In this document: positions 54,034 to 63,029 of the stretch, piece after piece
Layout of the letters: each line of letters starts with the position of its first letter
How positions within the stretch are numbered: position 1 is the stretch's first letter
DNA from: Gammaproteobacteria bacterium
GTDB taxonomy: Bacteria; Pseudomonadota; Gammaproteobacteria; Pseudomonadales; Ketobacteraceae
NCBI GenBank assembly: GCA_013178375.1
Contig: JABLXQ010000036.1
Coordinates: forward strand, 1-63,603
Reading direction: 5' to 3'
Length of the DNA stretch: 63,603 nt
Notes under the pieces: generated by a model
What the model was told of the DNA's origin: nothing
The model's input: only the letters and a program-made list of their open reading frames with translations
Databases searched by the model: none
Made by a program: the position numbers and the translations under genes

Positions 54034-57000
54034 ATGGAGCGTCGCAAATTCGGCCATTGGCTGGCGCCCACGATCCAGAACAAATTGCTGGCGGTCATGC
54101 TGGTGGTTGCGCTCGCGCCGCTGGTGGTATTTGGCACTCTCGCCTATTTCAAATCCCGTGAAACCATCATCAATCAGGTAGGTGAACGCCTGCAGGCGGC
54201 GTCGTTGCTGGCCATGTCGCAGGTGGATCGCACCTTCGGCTTCAGCGAGGAGAACATCCGCTCCTGGGCGGCGCTGGCGGCCATGCAGGAAGTGGAGCGC
54301 GGCGATCCCCAGGGCGTGGTGAGCGACATGCTCACCGATTACCAGCGCGCGTATGCGGTGTACAGCACGCTGGTAGCGGTGGACATGGAGGGCGTGGTGG
54401 TGGCCGCCGGCGATCGCGACCTGCTGGGCATCCAGGTGAGCGACTCGGAATGGTTCCAGCAGGTCAAGACTACCGGCAAGGCGCACATGGCGCCGCTGCG
54501 GCTGGACCCTTTGCTGGGTGGTTACGGTGTCAGTATCGCAGTGCCCATCTTCCGCAGTTTTTCCCGCGACGAAGTGATCGGTGTGCTCAGGGCCAGCTTC
54601 GACTGGCGCGAGCTGCTGCAACAGATTCACGCCATCGAAGTGATTCCCGGCGGCCAGAACGAGCAGGGCTACGCGGTGCTGATCGACCGCGACGGTTTCA
54701 TCATCGCCGCGCCGGATTTCATTCTCAGCAGCGACGATGGCAGCATCAGCGAATCGGATCTGCTGCGGGTGTACGGCCGGCGCTGGTGGGTGACGGAAAA
54801 TCCCCTGCTGCTGGACCGCCTGCTGCACCGCTCCGGCCACCGTTATATCCGTCGCGGCGACACCGAACTGCTGCTGGTGAACATGCCGGCGGAGGAGTTC
54901 CGCCACATCAAGGATACCGGCTGGAGCCTGGTGCTGGTGCGCGATGCCACCGATGCGCTGGCCGACATTGCTTTTATCCGCGAACGCGCGATTCTGATCG
55001 GCCTGTTGGCGATCATGCTGATCGGCGTGGTGGCCTACATCATGTCGCGGCAGATCGGCGAACCCATTGCGCGGCTGTCGCGCTGGGCGTCGGATCTTTC
55101 CCGCGGCAACCTGGACCGCAAGCTGTCCCTGCGCAGCAACGACGAACTGGGGCAACTGGCAGTGTCCCTCGACAACATGCGGCAGGATCTCAAATCCTAT
55201 CTGGATGAAATCACCGAATCGAAGGAACGCTACCAGACCATCATGAGTTCCATCGACTGCGTGGTGTGGGAAGCGCAGATCGATCCGCCCCGGGTCACCC
55301 TGCTGTCTGGCCAGGTGGAGCACGTGCTGGGTCATTCCCCCGACCAGGTACTGGAAATGCTGGGCCAGTGGCAGCGCTGGATTCACCCGGATCATCATGC
55401 CCGCATCATGGCGGCGTTTTCCGAGGCAGTGTCTGGCGGTCGCGACAGCTATGTGGAATTCAAGGTGCGCCACGGCGATGGCGAATGGGTGTGGCTGAAG
55501 GCGCTGGTGTCGGTGGTGATCGACGGCTTGCGGGTGGTGGGCCTGCGCGGTGTGCTGGTGGATATCAACGACATCGTGAAAGCGTCCGAGGAAATGGCGG
55601 ATGCCCGCGACATCGCGGTGAAAACCGCCGAGAACAAGAGCCGCTTCATGGCCATCGTCAGTCACGAGATCCGCACGCCCATGAACGGCATGCTGGGTAT
55701 GCTCGATCTGCTCAACGACAGCGAACTGAATGCCGAACAGCGCGAGGCGCTGGCACTGGCCACCCGTTCCGGCCGCAACCTGCTGGCGCTGGTGGACGAC
55801 GTGATGGACTTCTCCCGGCTGGAAGGCGGCGAGATGGAATTCCGCCACGAGCAGGTCAACGTGCATGAACTGTTTCATTCCGCCGTGAATCTGGTGGCGC
55901 CGGATGCCTACCGCGCCGGCCTCGATATCGGCGTGGTGCTGGAAGCCAATCTGCCGCAGAAAATCGTCACCGACACCACCAAGCTGCGCCAGTTGCTGAC
56001 CAGCCTGCTGTCCAACGCGGTGAAATTCACCAGCCACGGCTCGATCCTGCTGTGGGCTGAAATGTTGCCGCCGCACCGTTTATACGTGGAAGTGAAAGAC
56101 ACCGGCATGGGCATCGAGGCCGAGCGCCAGCAGGATTTGTTCCTGCCGTTCGTGCAGGCCGATGGTTCCTCCACCCGCAAATTCGGCGGCTCCGGGCTGG
56201 GTCTGGCGCTGTGCCAGGGCATCGTCAAAGCGATGGGCGGCAAGATCGGCGTCAAGTCCATCAAGGATGTGGGATCTTCCTTCTACTTCGAATTGCCGGT
56301 GGAAATCCCCCACGGCCAGACCTCGCTGGCGGAACAGATGCGGCGTGGTTTTCAGGCTTACCAGAGTGGTCAGCGCCAGGCTGGCGCGGCGGTGCTGCTG
56401 ATCGGCGACCTGCCCGCCACCCAGATGGTGATCCAGATCGCCTGCCAGCAGTGGGGGCTGGAATTCCACTGGGAGCCGAAGGAAGCGCGCGTGATGCGCA
56501 ACCTGGAGGAGATCCTGCAGACCCGCAATTACCGCTGGATCTTCATCGCCCAGGAAATCAGCGACCGCTTCTGGGAAAAGCTCAGCCCGCACCTGAACAA
56601 CTCCACCAGCGCCCGCATCATCCAGCTGCGGCTGCCCACCGAACGTTACGGCCAGCGCCCGCTGCCACATTTATATGTGCCGTTCTCCACCACCCAGCTG
56701 GCGGACTGCATGATGGGCCGGGGTGGCAGCGACGCCGCGCCGGTGGTGGAAACCCTGCGGGTGGCCAACCTGCCCCGGGTACTGGTGGTGGACGACAACG
56801 AGGTCAACCGCCGGGTGGCCTGCGGCTATCTGCGCAAGATGGGTTTCAACTGCGACATCGCCGAAAATGGCCAGCAGGCCCTGGACGCGCTGCGCACCAA
56901 TCAGTACCTGATGCTGTTCATGGACTGCCAGATGCCGGTGATGGACGGCTACGAAGCCACCCGCCAGATCCGCCAGTTGCTGGCGGGCAAGCATCTGCCG

Positions 57001-57153
57001 ATCATCGCGGTGACCGCCAACGCCATGGAAGGGGACCGGGAAAAATGCCTGGCCGCCGGCATGGATGACTACCTGGCGAAACCCCTGCGCAAGGAAACCC
57101 TGGAGGCCATGATCGAGCGCTGGCTGCCGGGGGAGCGCAGTGCCCGGCGCTAA
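54034..57153 (+). CDS. Hybrid sensor histidine kinase (Cache-HAMP-PAS-HisKA-HATPase-REC-REC)
   Basis: This 1039-residue inner-membrane signalling protein has TM1 at about 20-40, a periplasmic Cache-like sensor (about 45-310), TM2 (about 318-340), HAMP (about 340-393) and PAS (about 400-510). HisKA has the phospho-histidine in IVSHEIRTPMNGML, and the ATPase domain has the G box GGSGLGLALCQG. A degenerate receiver (about 785-890) lacks the phospho-acceptor motif. The last receiver is intact (VLVVDDNEV, FMDCQMPVMDG). There is no separate output regulator nearby, so the partner (perhaps an Hpt protein) is elsewhere. The signal is unknown. Confidence 0.9.
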   Translation: MERRKFGHWLAPTIQNKLLAVMLVVALAPLVVFGTLAYFKSRETIINQVGERLQAASLLAMSQVDRTFGFSEENIRSWAALAAMQEVERGDPQGVVSDMLTDYQRAYAVYSTLVAVDMEGVVVAAGDRDLLGIQVSDSEWFQQVKTTGKAHMAPLRLDPLLGGYGVSIAVPIFRSFSRDEVIGVLRASFDWRELLQQIHAIEVIPGGQNEQGYAVLIDRDGFIIAAPDFILSSDDGSISESDLLRVYGRRWWVTENPLLLDRLLHRSGHRYIRRGDTELLLVNMPAEEFRHIKDTGWSLVLVRDATDALADIAFIRERAILIGLLAIMLIGVVAYIMSRQIGEPIARLSRWASDLSRGNLDRKLSLRSNDELGQLAVSLDNMRQDLKSYLDEITESKERYQTIMSSIDCVVWEAQIDPPRVTLLSGQVEHVLGHSPDQVLEMLGQWQRWIHPDHHARIMAAFSEAVSGGRDSYVEFKVRHGDGEWVWLKALVSVVIDGLRVVGLRGVLVDINDIVKASEEMADARDIAVKTAENKSRFMAIVSHEIRTPMNGMLGMLDLLNDSELNAEQREALALATRSGRNLLALVDDVMDFSRLEGGEMEFRHEQVNVHELFHSAVNLVAPDAYRAGLDIGVVLEANLPQKIVTDTTKLRQLLTSLLSNAVKFTSHGSILLWAEMLPPHRLYVEVKDTGMGIEAERQQDLFLPFVQADGSSTRKFGGSGLGLALCQGIVKAMGGKIGVKSIKDVGSSFYFELPVEIPHGQTSLAEQMRRGFQAYQSGQRQAGAAVLLIGDLPATQMVIQIACQQWGLEFHWEPKEARVMRNLEEILQTRNYRWIFIAQEISDRFWEKLSPHLNNSTSARIIQLRLPTERYGQRPLPHLYVPFSTTQLADCMMGRGGSDAAPVVETLRVANLPRVLVVDDNEVNRRVACGYLRKMGFNCDIAENGQQALDALRTNQYLMLFMDCQMPVMDGYEATRQIRQLLAGKHLPIIAVTANAMEGDREKCLAAGMDDYLAKPLRKETLEAMIERWLPGERSARR

Positions 57154-57191
57154 TCCTGCGTGGTGGCGGGCCAACCCCCGCCAATTTCAGG

Positions 57192-57197
57192 TATAAT
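57192..57197 (+). promoter_or_regulatory. Possible -10 element of the his cluster
   Basis: TATAAT lies 31 bp before the hisB ATG in the 75-bp spacer after the kinase gene. The -35 region is not recognisable. Confidence 0.4.
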
Positions 57198-57228
57198 TCC
57201 GCCCTTTCCCAACGCCGCTGAGGTCGTC

Positions 57229-57822
57229 ATGTCGCAACGCAGTGCCCGCGTGGAGCGCAACACGCTGGAAACCCAGATCACCGTCGCCGTCAACCTGGAC
57301 GGAACCGGCCAGTGCAAGCTGGACACCGGTGTGCCCTTTCTGGAACACATGCTGGATCAGGTGGCCCGCCACGGTCTGATCGACATCGAGATCGTCGCCA
57401 AGGGCGACCTGCACATCGACGCCCACCACACGGTGGAAGACATCGGCATCACCCTCGGCCAGGCCCTGGCCAAAGCCTGGGGTGACAAGAAAGGCCTGCG
57501 CCGTTACGGCCATGCCTATGTGCCGCTGGATGAAGCCCTGTCCCGCGTGGTGCTGGACCTGTCCGGTCGCCCCGGCCTGGAGATGGGCGTCACCTTCACC
57601 CGCAGCATGATCGGCGGCTTCGACGTCGACCTGTTCTCCGAGTTTTTCCATGGCCTGGTCAACCACGCCATGATCACCCTGCACATCGACAACCTGAAGG
57701 GCAACAACGCCCACCACCAGGCCGAGACCATTTTCAAGGCCTTCGGCCGTGCCCTGCGCGTGGCAGTGGAGCGCGACGAGCGCATGAGTGGCGTAACGCC
57801 GTCCACCAAGGGCGTACTGTAA
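57229..57822 (+). CDS. hisB: Imidazoleglycerol-phosphate dehydratase
   Basis: This is the monofunctional HisB enzyme of histidine synthesis, dehydrating imidazole-glycerol phosphate. The paired Mn-binding motifs are intact: [11 protein letters not shown] with its partner [18 protein letters not shown], and [11 protein letters not shown]. The ATG at 57229 has GAGG nine bases ahead and gives 197 residues; the longer frame overlaps no gene but is atypical. It lacks the HisN phosphatase half found fused in enterobacteria. The stop overlaps the hisH start by one base. Confidence 0.95.
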   Translation: MSQRSARVERNTLETQITVAVNLDGTGQCKLDTGVPFLEHMLDQVARHGLIDIEIVAKGDLHIDAHHTVEDIGITLGQALAKAWGDKKGLRRYGHAYVPLDEALSRVVLDLSGRPGLEMGVTFTRSMIGGFDVDLFSEFFHGLVNHAMITLHIDNLKGNNAHHQAETIFKAFGRALRVAVERDERMSGVTPSTKGVL

Positions 57823-58472
57823 TGTCGGCTACCACCGTTGCCGTCATCGACTACGGCATGGGCAACCTGCACAGTGCGGCAAAAGCGCTGGAGACAGTGG
57901 CGCCGGGTGCGAAGGTCATCGTCACGGCAGACGCGGACAAAATCCTCTCCGCCGACCGCGTGGTATTTCCCGGCGTCGGCGCCATCCGCGACTGCATGGG
58001 CGAAATCCTGCGGCTGGGCCTGGATCAGGTGGTGCGCGAGGCCGCGCAATCCAGACCGTTGCTGGGCATCTGCGTTGGCATGCAGAGCCTGATGACCCGC
58101 AGCGAGGAAAACGGCGGTGTGGATTGCCTGAATATGTTCGCCGGCCAAGTGAAATTCTTTGGTGACAACCTGCATGACGCCCGCGGTGAAAAACTCAAAG
58201 TGCCGCACATGGGCTGGAACCAGGTACAGCAGATCCGGCCGCATCCGCTGTGGAAAAACATTGCGGATGGTTCGCGATTTTATTTCGTGCACAGCTATTA
58301 CATCCAGCTGGAAGACGAAACCCTGATGACCGGCCGCTGCGAATACGGTGTGCCGTTCACGGCAGCACTGGGACGCGAGAACGTTTTCGCCGTGCAGTTC
58401 CACCCGGAAAAAAGCCAGAAGGCAGGATTGACCCTGCTGAAGAATTTTATGGAGTGGGACGGGCAGGCTTAA
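57822..58472 (+). CDS. hisH: Imidazole glycerol phosphate synthase, glutaminase subunit
   Basis: This class I glutaminase delivers ammonia to HisF. The nucleophile is the cysteine of GICVGMQ. The histidine and glutamate of the triad are in VQFHPEKSQ. The oxyanion region reads [11 protein letters not shown]. Its length (216) is normal. It is followed by a 231-bp spacer holding a structured repeat before hisA, an unusually large gap inside this cluster. Confidence 0.95.
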   Translation: MSATTVAVIDYGMGNLHSAAKALETVAPGAKVIVTADADKILSADRVVFPGVGAIRDCMGEILRLGLDQVVREAAQSRPLLGICVGMQSLMTRSEENGGVDCLNMFAGQVKFFGDNLHDARGEKLKVPHMGWNQVQQIRPHPLWKNIADGSRFYFVHSYYIQLEDETLMTGRCEYGVPFTAALGRENVFAVQFHPEKSQKAGLTLLKNFMEWDGQA

Positions 58473-58529
58473 AAACGCGCCCGACTACGCCAGACGATTT
58501 CACGCAACGAATAGTACGCGCAGAAGGTA

Positions 58530-58645
58530 GGGCCACCTGGCGTCAGTACACCATCTGAAACTGTCTGCGACATGGATGTCGCGGACAAGCCCCCAGGGAT
58601 GGGTTCACGGCGGGTTTCAGATGGTGTACTGACGCCAGGTGGCCC
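58530..58645 (+). repeat. Structured intergenic repeat, copy 1 (hisH-hisA spacer)
   Basis: A perfect 32-bp inverted repeat (58530-58561 with 58614-58645) encloses a 52-nt core. The core contains a nested hairpin (TGTC/GACA outside, GCGACAT/ATGTCGC inside, apical ATGGAT), a small CCCA-GGGA-TGGG hairpin and an unpaired TTCACGGCG. It lies on the sense strand of the his transcript. Copy 2 is at 60250-60369 with a different stem sequence but a core of identical length. Confidence 0.85.
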
Positions 58646-58703
58646 GGGACCCTGCCACGAAAACACTGAAGCTGATTAAGCGCGAACCCCGAAGAGACAA
58701 CAC

Positions 58704-59453
58704 ATGCTGATCATCCCCGCCATCGATCTCAAAGACGGAAAATGCGTACGCCTGCGCCAGGGCCTGATGGACGACGCCACCGTCTTCTCCAACGACCCCG
58801 TCGCCATGGCCGACCAGTGGGTGGAACAGGGCGCTCGCCGCCTGCACCTCGTTGACCTCAACGGCGCCTTCGAAGGCGAACCCGTCAACGCCGGCGTGGT
58901 AGAAGCCATCGCCAAAAAATACCCCAACCTGCCGATCCAGATCGGTGGTGGCATCCGCCTGATGGACACCATCGAAACCTACCTGAATGCCGGCGTCACC
59001 TACGTCATCATCGGCACCAAGGCAGTCAAACAACCCTCATTCGTCAAAATCGCCTGCAATGCCTTCCCCGGCCACATCATCGTCGGCATCGACGCGAAAA
59101 ACGGCCTGGTAGCCACCGACGGCTGGGCCGAAGTCTCCGAAATGCAGGCCGTCGACTGCGCGCAACAATTCGAGGACGACGGCGTCAGCTCCATCGTCTA
59201 CACCGACATCGCCCGCGACGGCATGATGCAGGGCGTGAATATCGAAGCCACCGTCCACCTGGCGCGCTCGATCAACATTCCCGTGATCGCCTCCGGCGGC
59301 GTCACCAACATCGACGACGTGAAAAAACTGCTGGCCGTGGCGGATCAGGGCATCGCCGGCGCCATCACCGGCCGTGCCATCTACGAAGGCACCCTGGACC
59401 TGCGCGAAGCACAGAAGTATGCCGACCAGTTCCTGGCCGGCAAGGGAGCATAA
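58704..59453 (+). CDS. hisA: HisA, phosphoribosylformimino-AICAR phosphate isomerase
   Basis: This (beta/alpha)8 isomerase catalyses the Amadori rearrangement in histidine synthesis. The two catalytic aspartates lie in [14 protein letters not shown] (D8) and [12 protein letters not shown], and the phosphate-binding loops read IQIGGGIR and VIASGGV. At 249 residues the length is normal. It follows the structured repeat and lies two bases before hisF. Confidence 0.95.
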   Translation: MLIIPAIDLKDGKCVRLRQGLMDDATVFSNDPVAMADQWVEQGARRLHLVDLNGAFEGEPVNAGVVEAIAKKYPNLPIQIGGGIRLMDTIETYLNAGVTYVIIGTKAVKQPSFVKIACNAFPGHIIVGIDAKNGLVATDGWAEVSEMQAVDCAQQFEDDGVSSIVYTDIARDGMMQGVNIEATVHLARSINIPVIASGGVTNIDDVKKLLAVADQGIAGAITGRAIYEGTLDLREAQKYADQFLAGKGA

Positions 59454-59455
59454 AA

Positions 59456-60232
59456 ATGGGCCTGGCCAAACGCATCATTCCCTGCCTGGATGTCGACAAC
59501 GGTCGCGTCGTGAAAGGCGTGAAATTCCTCGACATCCGTGACGCCGGCGACCCTGTGGAAATCGCCCGCCGCTACGACGAACAGGGCGCCGATGAAATCA
59601 CCTTCCTCGACATCACCGCCAGTCACGAAGGCCGTGACACCATGGTGCACACCGTGGAAAAAATGGCGAGCCAGGTATTCATCCCGCTTACCGTTGGTGG
59701 CGGCATCCGCAAACTGGAAGATATCCGCACCATGCTCAACGCGGGCGCCGACAAGGTCAGCATCAACACCGCCGCTGTTTTCAATCCGGAATTTGTGGGC
59801 GAGGCAGCGGCGAAATTCGGCTCCCAATGCATCGTCGTCGCCATCGACGCGAAAAAAGTCAGCGCTGCGGGTGAGCCGGGCCGCTGGGAAATTTTCACGC
59901 ACGGTGGCAGAAAGCCGACCGGCCTTGATGCAGTGGAATGGGCGAAAAAAATGGTGGGCTTCGGCGCCGGCGAAATCCTGCTGACCAGCATGGATCGCGA
60001 CGGCACCAAGAACGGTTTTGACCTGGACGTGACCCGCGCCATCAGCGATGCGGTGGCGGTGCCGGTGATTGCCAGCGGCGGCGTCGGCAATCTGCAGCAT
60101 CTGGCAGAGGGTGTGACCATCGGCAAGGCCGACGCCGTGCTCGCTGCCAGCATATTTCACTTCGGCGAATATACCGTGCAGCAGGCCAAGCAGTTCATGG
60201 CAGCGCAGGGAATTGAAATGCGGCTTGATTGA
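59456..60232 (+). CDS. hisF: Imidazole glycerol phosphate synthase, cyclase subunit
   Basis: This is the cyclase subunit that pairs with HisH and yields imidazole-glycerol phosphate and AICAR. The catalytic aspartates are in [14 protein letters not shown] and VVAIDAKKV. Phosphate loops include [10 protein letters not shown] and ASGGVGN. It is a (beta/alpha)8 barrel homologous to HisA and has the normal length of 258. No hisI/hisE gene follows; the second repeat copy closes the cluster. Confidence 0.96.
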   Translation: MGLAKRIIPCLDVDNGRVVKGVKFLDIRDAGDPVEIARRYDEQGADEITFLDITASHEGRDTMVHTVEKMASQVFIPLTVGGGIRKLEDIRTMLNAGADKVSINTAAVFNPEFVGEAAAKFGSQCIVVAIDAKKVSAAGEPGRWEIFTHGGRKPTGLDAVEWAKKMVGFGAGEILLTSMDRDGTKNGFDLDVTRAISDAVAVPVIASGGVGNLQHLAEGVTIGKADAVLAASIFHFGEYTVQQAKQFMAAQGIEMRLD

Positions 60233-60249
60233 GCCGGATAGAAGATCGT

Positions 60250-60369
60250 AGAAGCAAAGCGGGTGGAGTAGTTGAATGTGGACGCTCTGCGGCATGGATG
60301 CCGCGGAGCAGCCCCCAGGGATGGGTTCACGGCGTGTCCATATTCAACTACTCCACCCGCTTTGCTTCT
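60250..60369 (+). repeat. Structured intergenic repeat, copy 2 (after hisF)
   Basis: Arms 60250-60283 and 60336-60369 pair over 34 positions with one G-T wobble. The arm sequence has nothing in common with that of copy 1. The 52-nt core has the same layout: GCTC/GAGC and GCGGCAT/ATGCCGC nested hairpin with apical ATGGAT, then CCCA-GGGA-TGGG and TTCACGGCG. It could also end the his transcript. Confidence 0.85.
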
Positions 60370-60379
60370 GGCAGTATCG

Positions 60380-61186
60380 TCAATCCGCCCTGCCCGTGTA
60401 CAACCGCGGCAACGTCTGCGTTCCCCAGTAAAACACCACAAATGGCATCCACAGCCAGCAGCTGTTCGACAAAATGAATTTCGCCACGAAATTACCGGCG
60501 GCTTCCGTATCCACATTCGGGAAGCCCTGGGTGATTTCGTGCGTGTAATAAAACACGGTGGGTGAAATGTGCATCACGGCGCAGAACATCAATGCAAACA
60601 CAGAGCCGGTGCTGGTCTTGCCGGATTTGTACCAGTTGAAAAGGGCAATGGCGGCGATGAAGGCATTTATGCAGGCCCAGGTTTCCGCAAACAGCACTTC
60701 CATTGTCGGATTGGCGTAACGCTTGTCGCCACCATCCACATACTGCATCCAGGTGTACGACCACATTTCATTCGGCGCGGCGGCAATCTCCTTGTACAGC
60801 AGCAGCCAGGGCACTTCGAACGTCGCGGCCACCACACAATAGGTAATCACCCAGATCTGCACCATCAATGACAGCCGGTCGTAATTGCTGTGGTTTTTCA
60901 GGCTGGCCAGCGGTAGCCAGGGGGTCAGCAGCATGCCGTACATGGCGAAGTCGAACGCCCAGAAGCTGCCGTAGGCGGTCAGCACCCGGTCGCCCCCCAG
61001 CATGAACACGTAGATCATGCTGACCGGCGCCACCAGCGCCAGAATCGACACATAGAAGAAAATAAACGTCTTGTAATCCTTGCCTGCGCGCGGGCTGGTG
61101 GCTGCGAAACGCTGCAGGGGCTTTTGCGTGGGCGGCACAGCGGCGTAATCCTTGCGCGACTGCGGGCCGGTGGTGGCGTAGTCCAT
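60380..61186 (-). CDS. Polytopic membrane protein, possibly EXPERA/emopamil-binding-like
   Basis: This 268-residue protein has a polar Gln/Arg/Lys-rich N-terminus (about 40 residues) and then six or so membrane segments. Features between segments are conserved-looking: NHSNYDRLS, FEVPWLLLYKEIAAAPNEMWSYTWMQYVDGG, ETWACINAF and HISPTVFYYTHEI. The pattern of acidic and aromatic residues inside membrane helices is reminiscent of EXPERA/EBP isomerases, but I cannot confirm it. It is transcribed toward hisF and has its own promoter region upstream of 61186. Confidence 0.55.
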   Translation of the reverse strand: MDYATTGPQSRKDYAAVPPTQKPLQRFAATSPRAGKDYKTFIFFYVSILALVAPVSMIYVFMLGGDRVLTAYGSFWAFDFAMYGMLLTPWLPLASLKNHSNYDRLSLMVQIWVITYCVVAATFEVPWLLLYKEIAAAPNEMWSYTWMQYVDGGDKRYANPTMEVLFAETWACINAFIAAIALFNWYKSGKTSTGSVFALMFCAVMHISPTVFYYTHEITQGFPNVDTEAAGNFVAKFILSNSCWLWMPFVVFYWGTQTLPRLYTGRAD

Positions 61187-61361
61187 GGTGTCCCTCGTGT
61201 CGTCTGGTTGTTGTTATGGGCCAACCATATCAACTTTCCATTTAAAGTAAAAGTGTAAAGTGGCTGGGCGGGAGTGAGACACGCATTGGCCAGGTCGTGG
61301 CAACGCCGGCAGGCGCCATATATACTGACCATTCCTATCCGTATTTCAGGGACTTTCCTTC

Positions 61362-61814
61362 ATGATTCAATCTGTTGCTGCCGGCGCCGAAGTCGTGCTG
61401 GCCGTGCCCGCTTACTGCGACCTGGCCAATCTTGCCTTCGGCCTGCGCCGTGAGGTGTTCATGCTGGAGCAGGGGGTGTCCCATGCGGATGAGTACGATG
61501 ACAAGGACCGGATCGCCACTCATTACGTCACTGTGCGGGAAGGCAATGTGGTGGCGACGCTGCGCGTGCTCTGGCTGACGGAGCATGCCAAGATCGGCCG
61601 GTTTGCGGTGCGCAAGAGCCTGCGCGGGCGGGGTGTGGGCGGGCGGCTGTTCCGGGCGGTGATCGAGTCGATCCGCGCGGGTGGTGGTGAACGCATTGCG
61701 CTGGAAGCTCAGATCGACAAAACCCGCTTTTACGAAAAATACGGCTTTCATGCTTACGGCGACGAATACCTGGATGCCGGCATCGTGCACCGCAGGATGA
61801 AAAATTACCGCTAG
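61362..61814 (+). CDS. GNAT-family N-acetyltransferase (ElaA/YjcF-like)
   Basis: This 150-residue protein has the GNAT fold: an N-terminal FGLRREVFMLEQGVSHADEYD region typical of ElaA-like members, the central VVATLRVLW strand, then the acetyl-CoA pyrophosphate loop RFAVRKSLRGRGVGGRLF, and the ending DKTRFYEKYGFHAYGDEY. The substrate is unknown. It is convergent with the gene at 61822 with 7 bp between. Confidence 0.85.
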   Translation: MIQSVAAGAEVVLAVPAYCDLANLAFGLRREVFMLEQGVSHADEYDDKDRIATHYVTVREGNVVATLRVLWLTEHAKIGRFAVRKSLRGRGVGGRLFRAVIESIRAGGGERIALEAQIDKTRFYEKYGFHAYGDEYLDAGIVHRRMKNYR

Positions 61815-61821
61815 GCTGTCG

Positions 61822-62856
61822 CTAGGTGTTGTCACCCAATATGGTCAGTGTGCCCACGCTGAAATAGAAGCGCTCCAGGTGGCGCCGCAGCATTGTTTCC
61901 GCAATGCCCTGGTTCAGCGCCAGCCTGGCCATGTCAGCGCTGTAATTCAGGATTTCCGATTCGATCATCTCGTAGGTCACGCCCATTTCGCTGATGATTT
62001 TCTGCAGTGAATCCTCGCCGTATTTGTCGAAGAAAAAATCCACTCCCGCATCGATGATGCTGGTCAGATAATCGGTTTCGCGGAATTCGCGCCAGAACTC
62101 GTAACCCAGCACCATCAATTCCTGCAGATCATTTTCGGACGTGAAATCCCGCAGGCGCGACAGCGGCCAGGTGCTGATTTCGTCCCACAGGTTGAGTGTG
62201 GCTGCCAACGCCTGCTCGCGGTATTCACCTTGCTCCAGCAACTGGTCCAGCAGGCTGAGGGTGTTGCCGATGCTGCGCTCCAGCAGCTGGTGCGACGCTT
62301 CCTCGATGCCATCCTGCAGGCTGGGCAGGCGCTGATCCAGAAACGCCCGCAGCCGGCGCAGGCCGGCACCGATCACCGGCGCTGTGCCCAGCAGTTTGTT
62401 CTGCTCCAGCAGGTAGCCTTTTACCGCCAGCAATACCACATCTGCCAGAAATACCTTGAACGGGTTGCTCTGCTGAATCTGCCGCACGGCCTGGTCCAGC
62501 AGGCTGCCGGATTCGAAAACTTTTTCGATGAATTCCTGGGCGATGCGGCTGGAAAAAATATCGCTGACACGGGTGTCGTATTGCGCGGGGTGTTCGTACA
62601 CCAGGTTGGCGATCTCGCCGAACAGTTCGGGAATGGCGCCACCGATTTCCATCTCCAGTGCGTAGCGGTGTGCGGTGGCCCTGATCTTGGCGGCGCTCAC
62701 GGCTTCGTTCAGGCTGATTCGGTCCAGCTCGCCGTACAAATACGTGATTTCCTCGTGCACGATGGCGGCAAGGCGGTCGGGCGCCAGTTCCTGCAGCCAG
62801 AAATTTACGTGGGCGTCCAGTAGTTGACGGGCTTTGGCCTGTGCGGATTCGGTCAT
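61822..62856 (-). CDS. Conserved hypothetical helical protein
   Basis: I do not recognise a family. From the ATG at 62856 (62868 is an equally possible in-frame ATG four codons upstream, and the frame itself is open to 62973) the protein has 344 residues, entirely helical, rich in Leu and Glu, with no signal peptide. One moderately hydrophobic helix is present (NPFKVFLADVVLLAVKGYLL). Tyr- and Asp-rich stretches near the end (VDFFFDKYGEDSLQK) stand out. It lies alone between convergent neighbours. Confidence 0.6.
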   Translation of the reverse strand: MTESAQAKARQLLDAHVNFWLQELAPDRLAAIVHEEITYLYGELDRISLNEAVSAAKIRATAHRYALEMEIGGAIPELFGEIANLVYEHPAQYDTRVSDIFSSRIAQEFIEKVFESGSLLDQAVRQIQQSNPFKVFLADVVLLAVKGYLLEQNKLLGTAPVIGAGLRRLRAFLDQRLPSLQDGIEEASHQLLERSIGNTLSLLDQLLEQGEYREQALAATLNLWDEISTWPLSRLRDFTSENDLQELMVLGYEFWREFRETDYLTSIIDAGVDFFFDKYGEDSLQKIISEMGVTYEMIESEILNYSADMARLALNQGIAETMLRRHLERFYFSVGTLTILGDNT

Positions 62857-62977
62857 GGCGGCGGACATTCCTGCTGGTGGGGCTGGGGACAGAAGCCCGC
62901 CGAGTATACCAAGGTTCGGCGCGGCGACTGCAGCGTCACATCTCCCGCTGCGGAAACCTGGAATGTGCTGCAAAAAA

Positions 62978-63005
62978 AAGGCTGCGGAGGAACCTCCGCA
63001 GCCTT
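62978..63005 (-). terminator. Rho-independent terminator of the gene at the right edge
   Basis: AAGGCTGCGGAGG and CCTCCGCAGCCTT form a 13-bp stem with a minimal loop. On the minus strand it is followed by a run of eight T. It lies 25 bp beyond the stop codon at 63030. Confidence 0.85.
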
Positions 63006-63029
63006 GGCTGTTACGAGAGACGTTGCCGA

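Noticed and set aside
58562..60335. CRISPR array or IS element explanation for the repeats
   Set aside because: There are only two copies about 1.7 kb apart, with no spacers, no transposase and copy-specific inverted arms.
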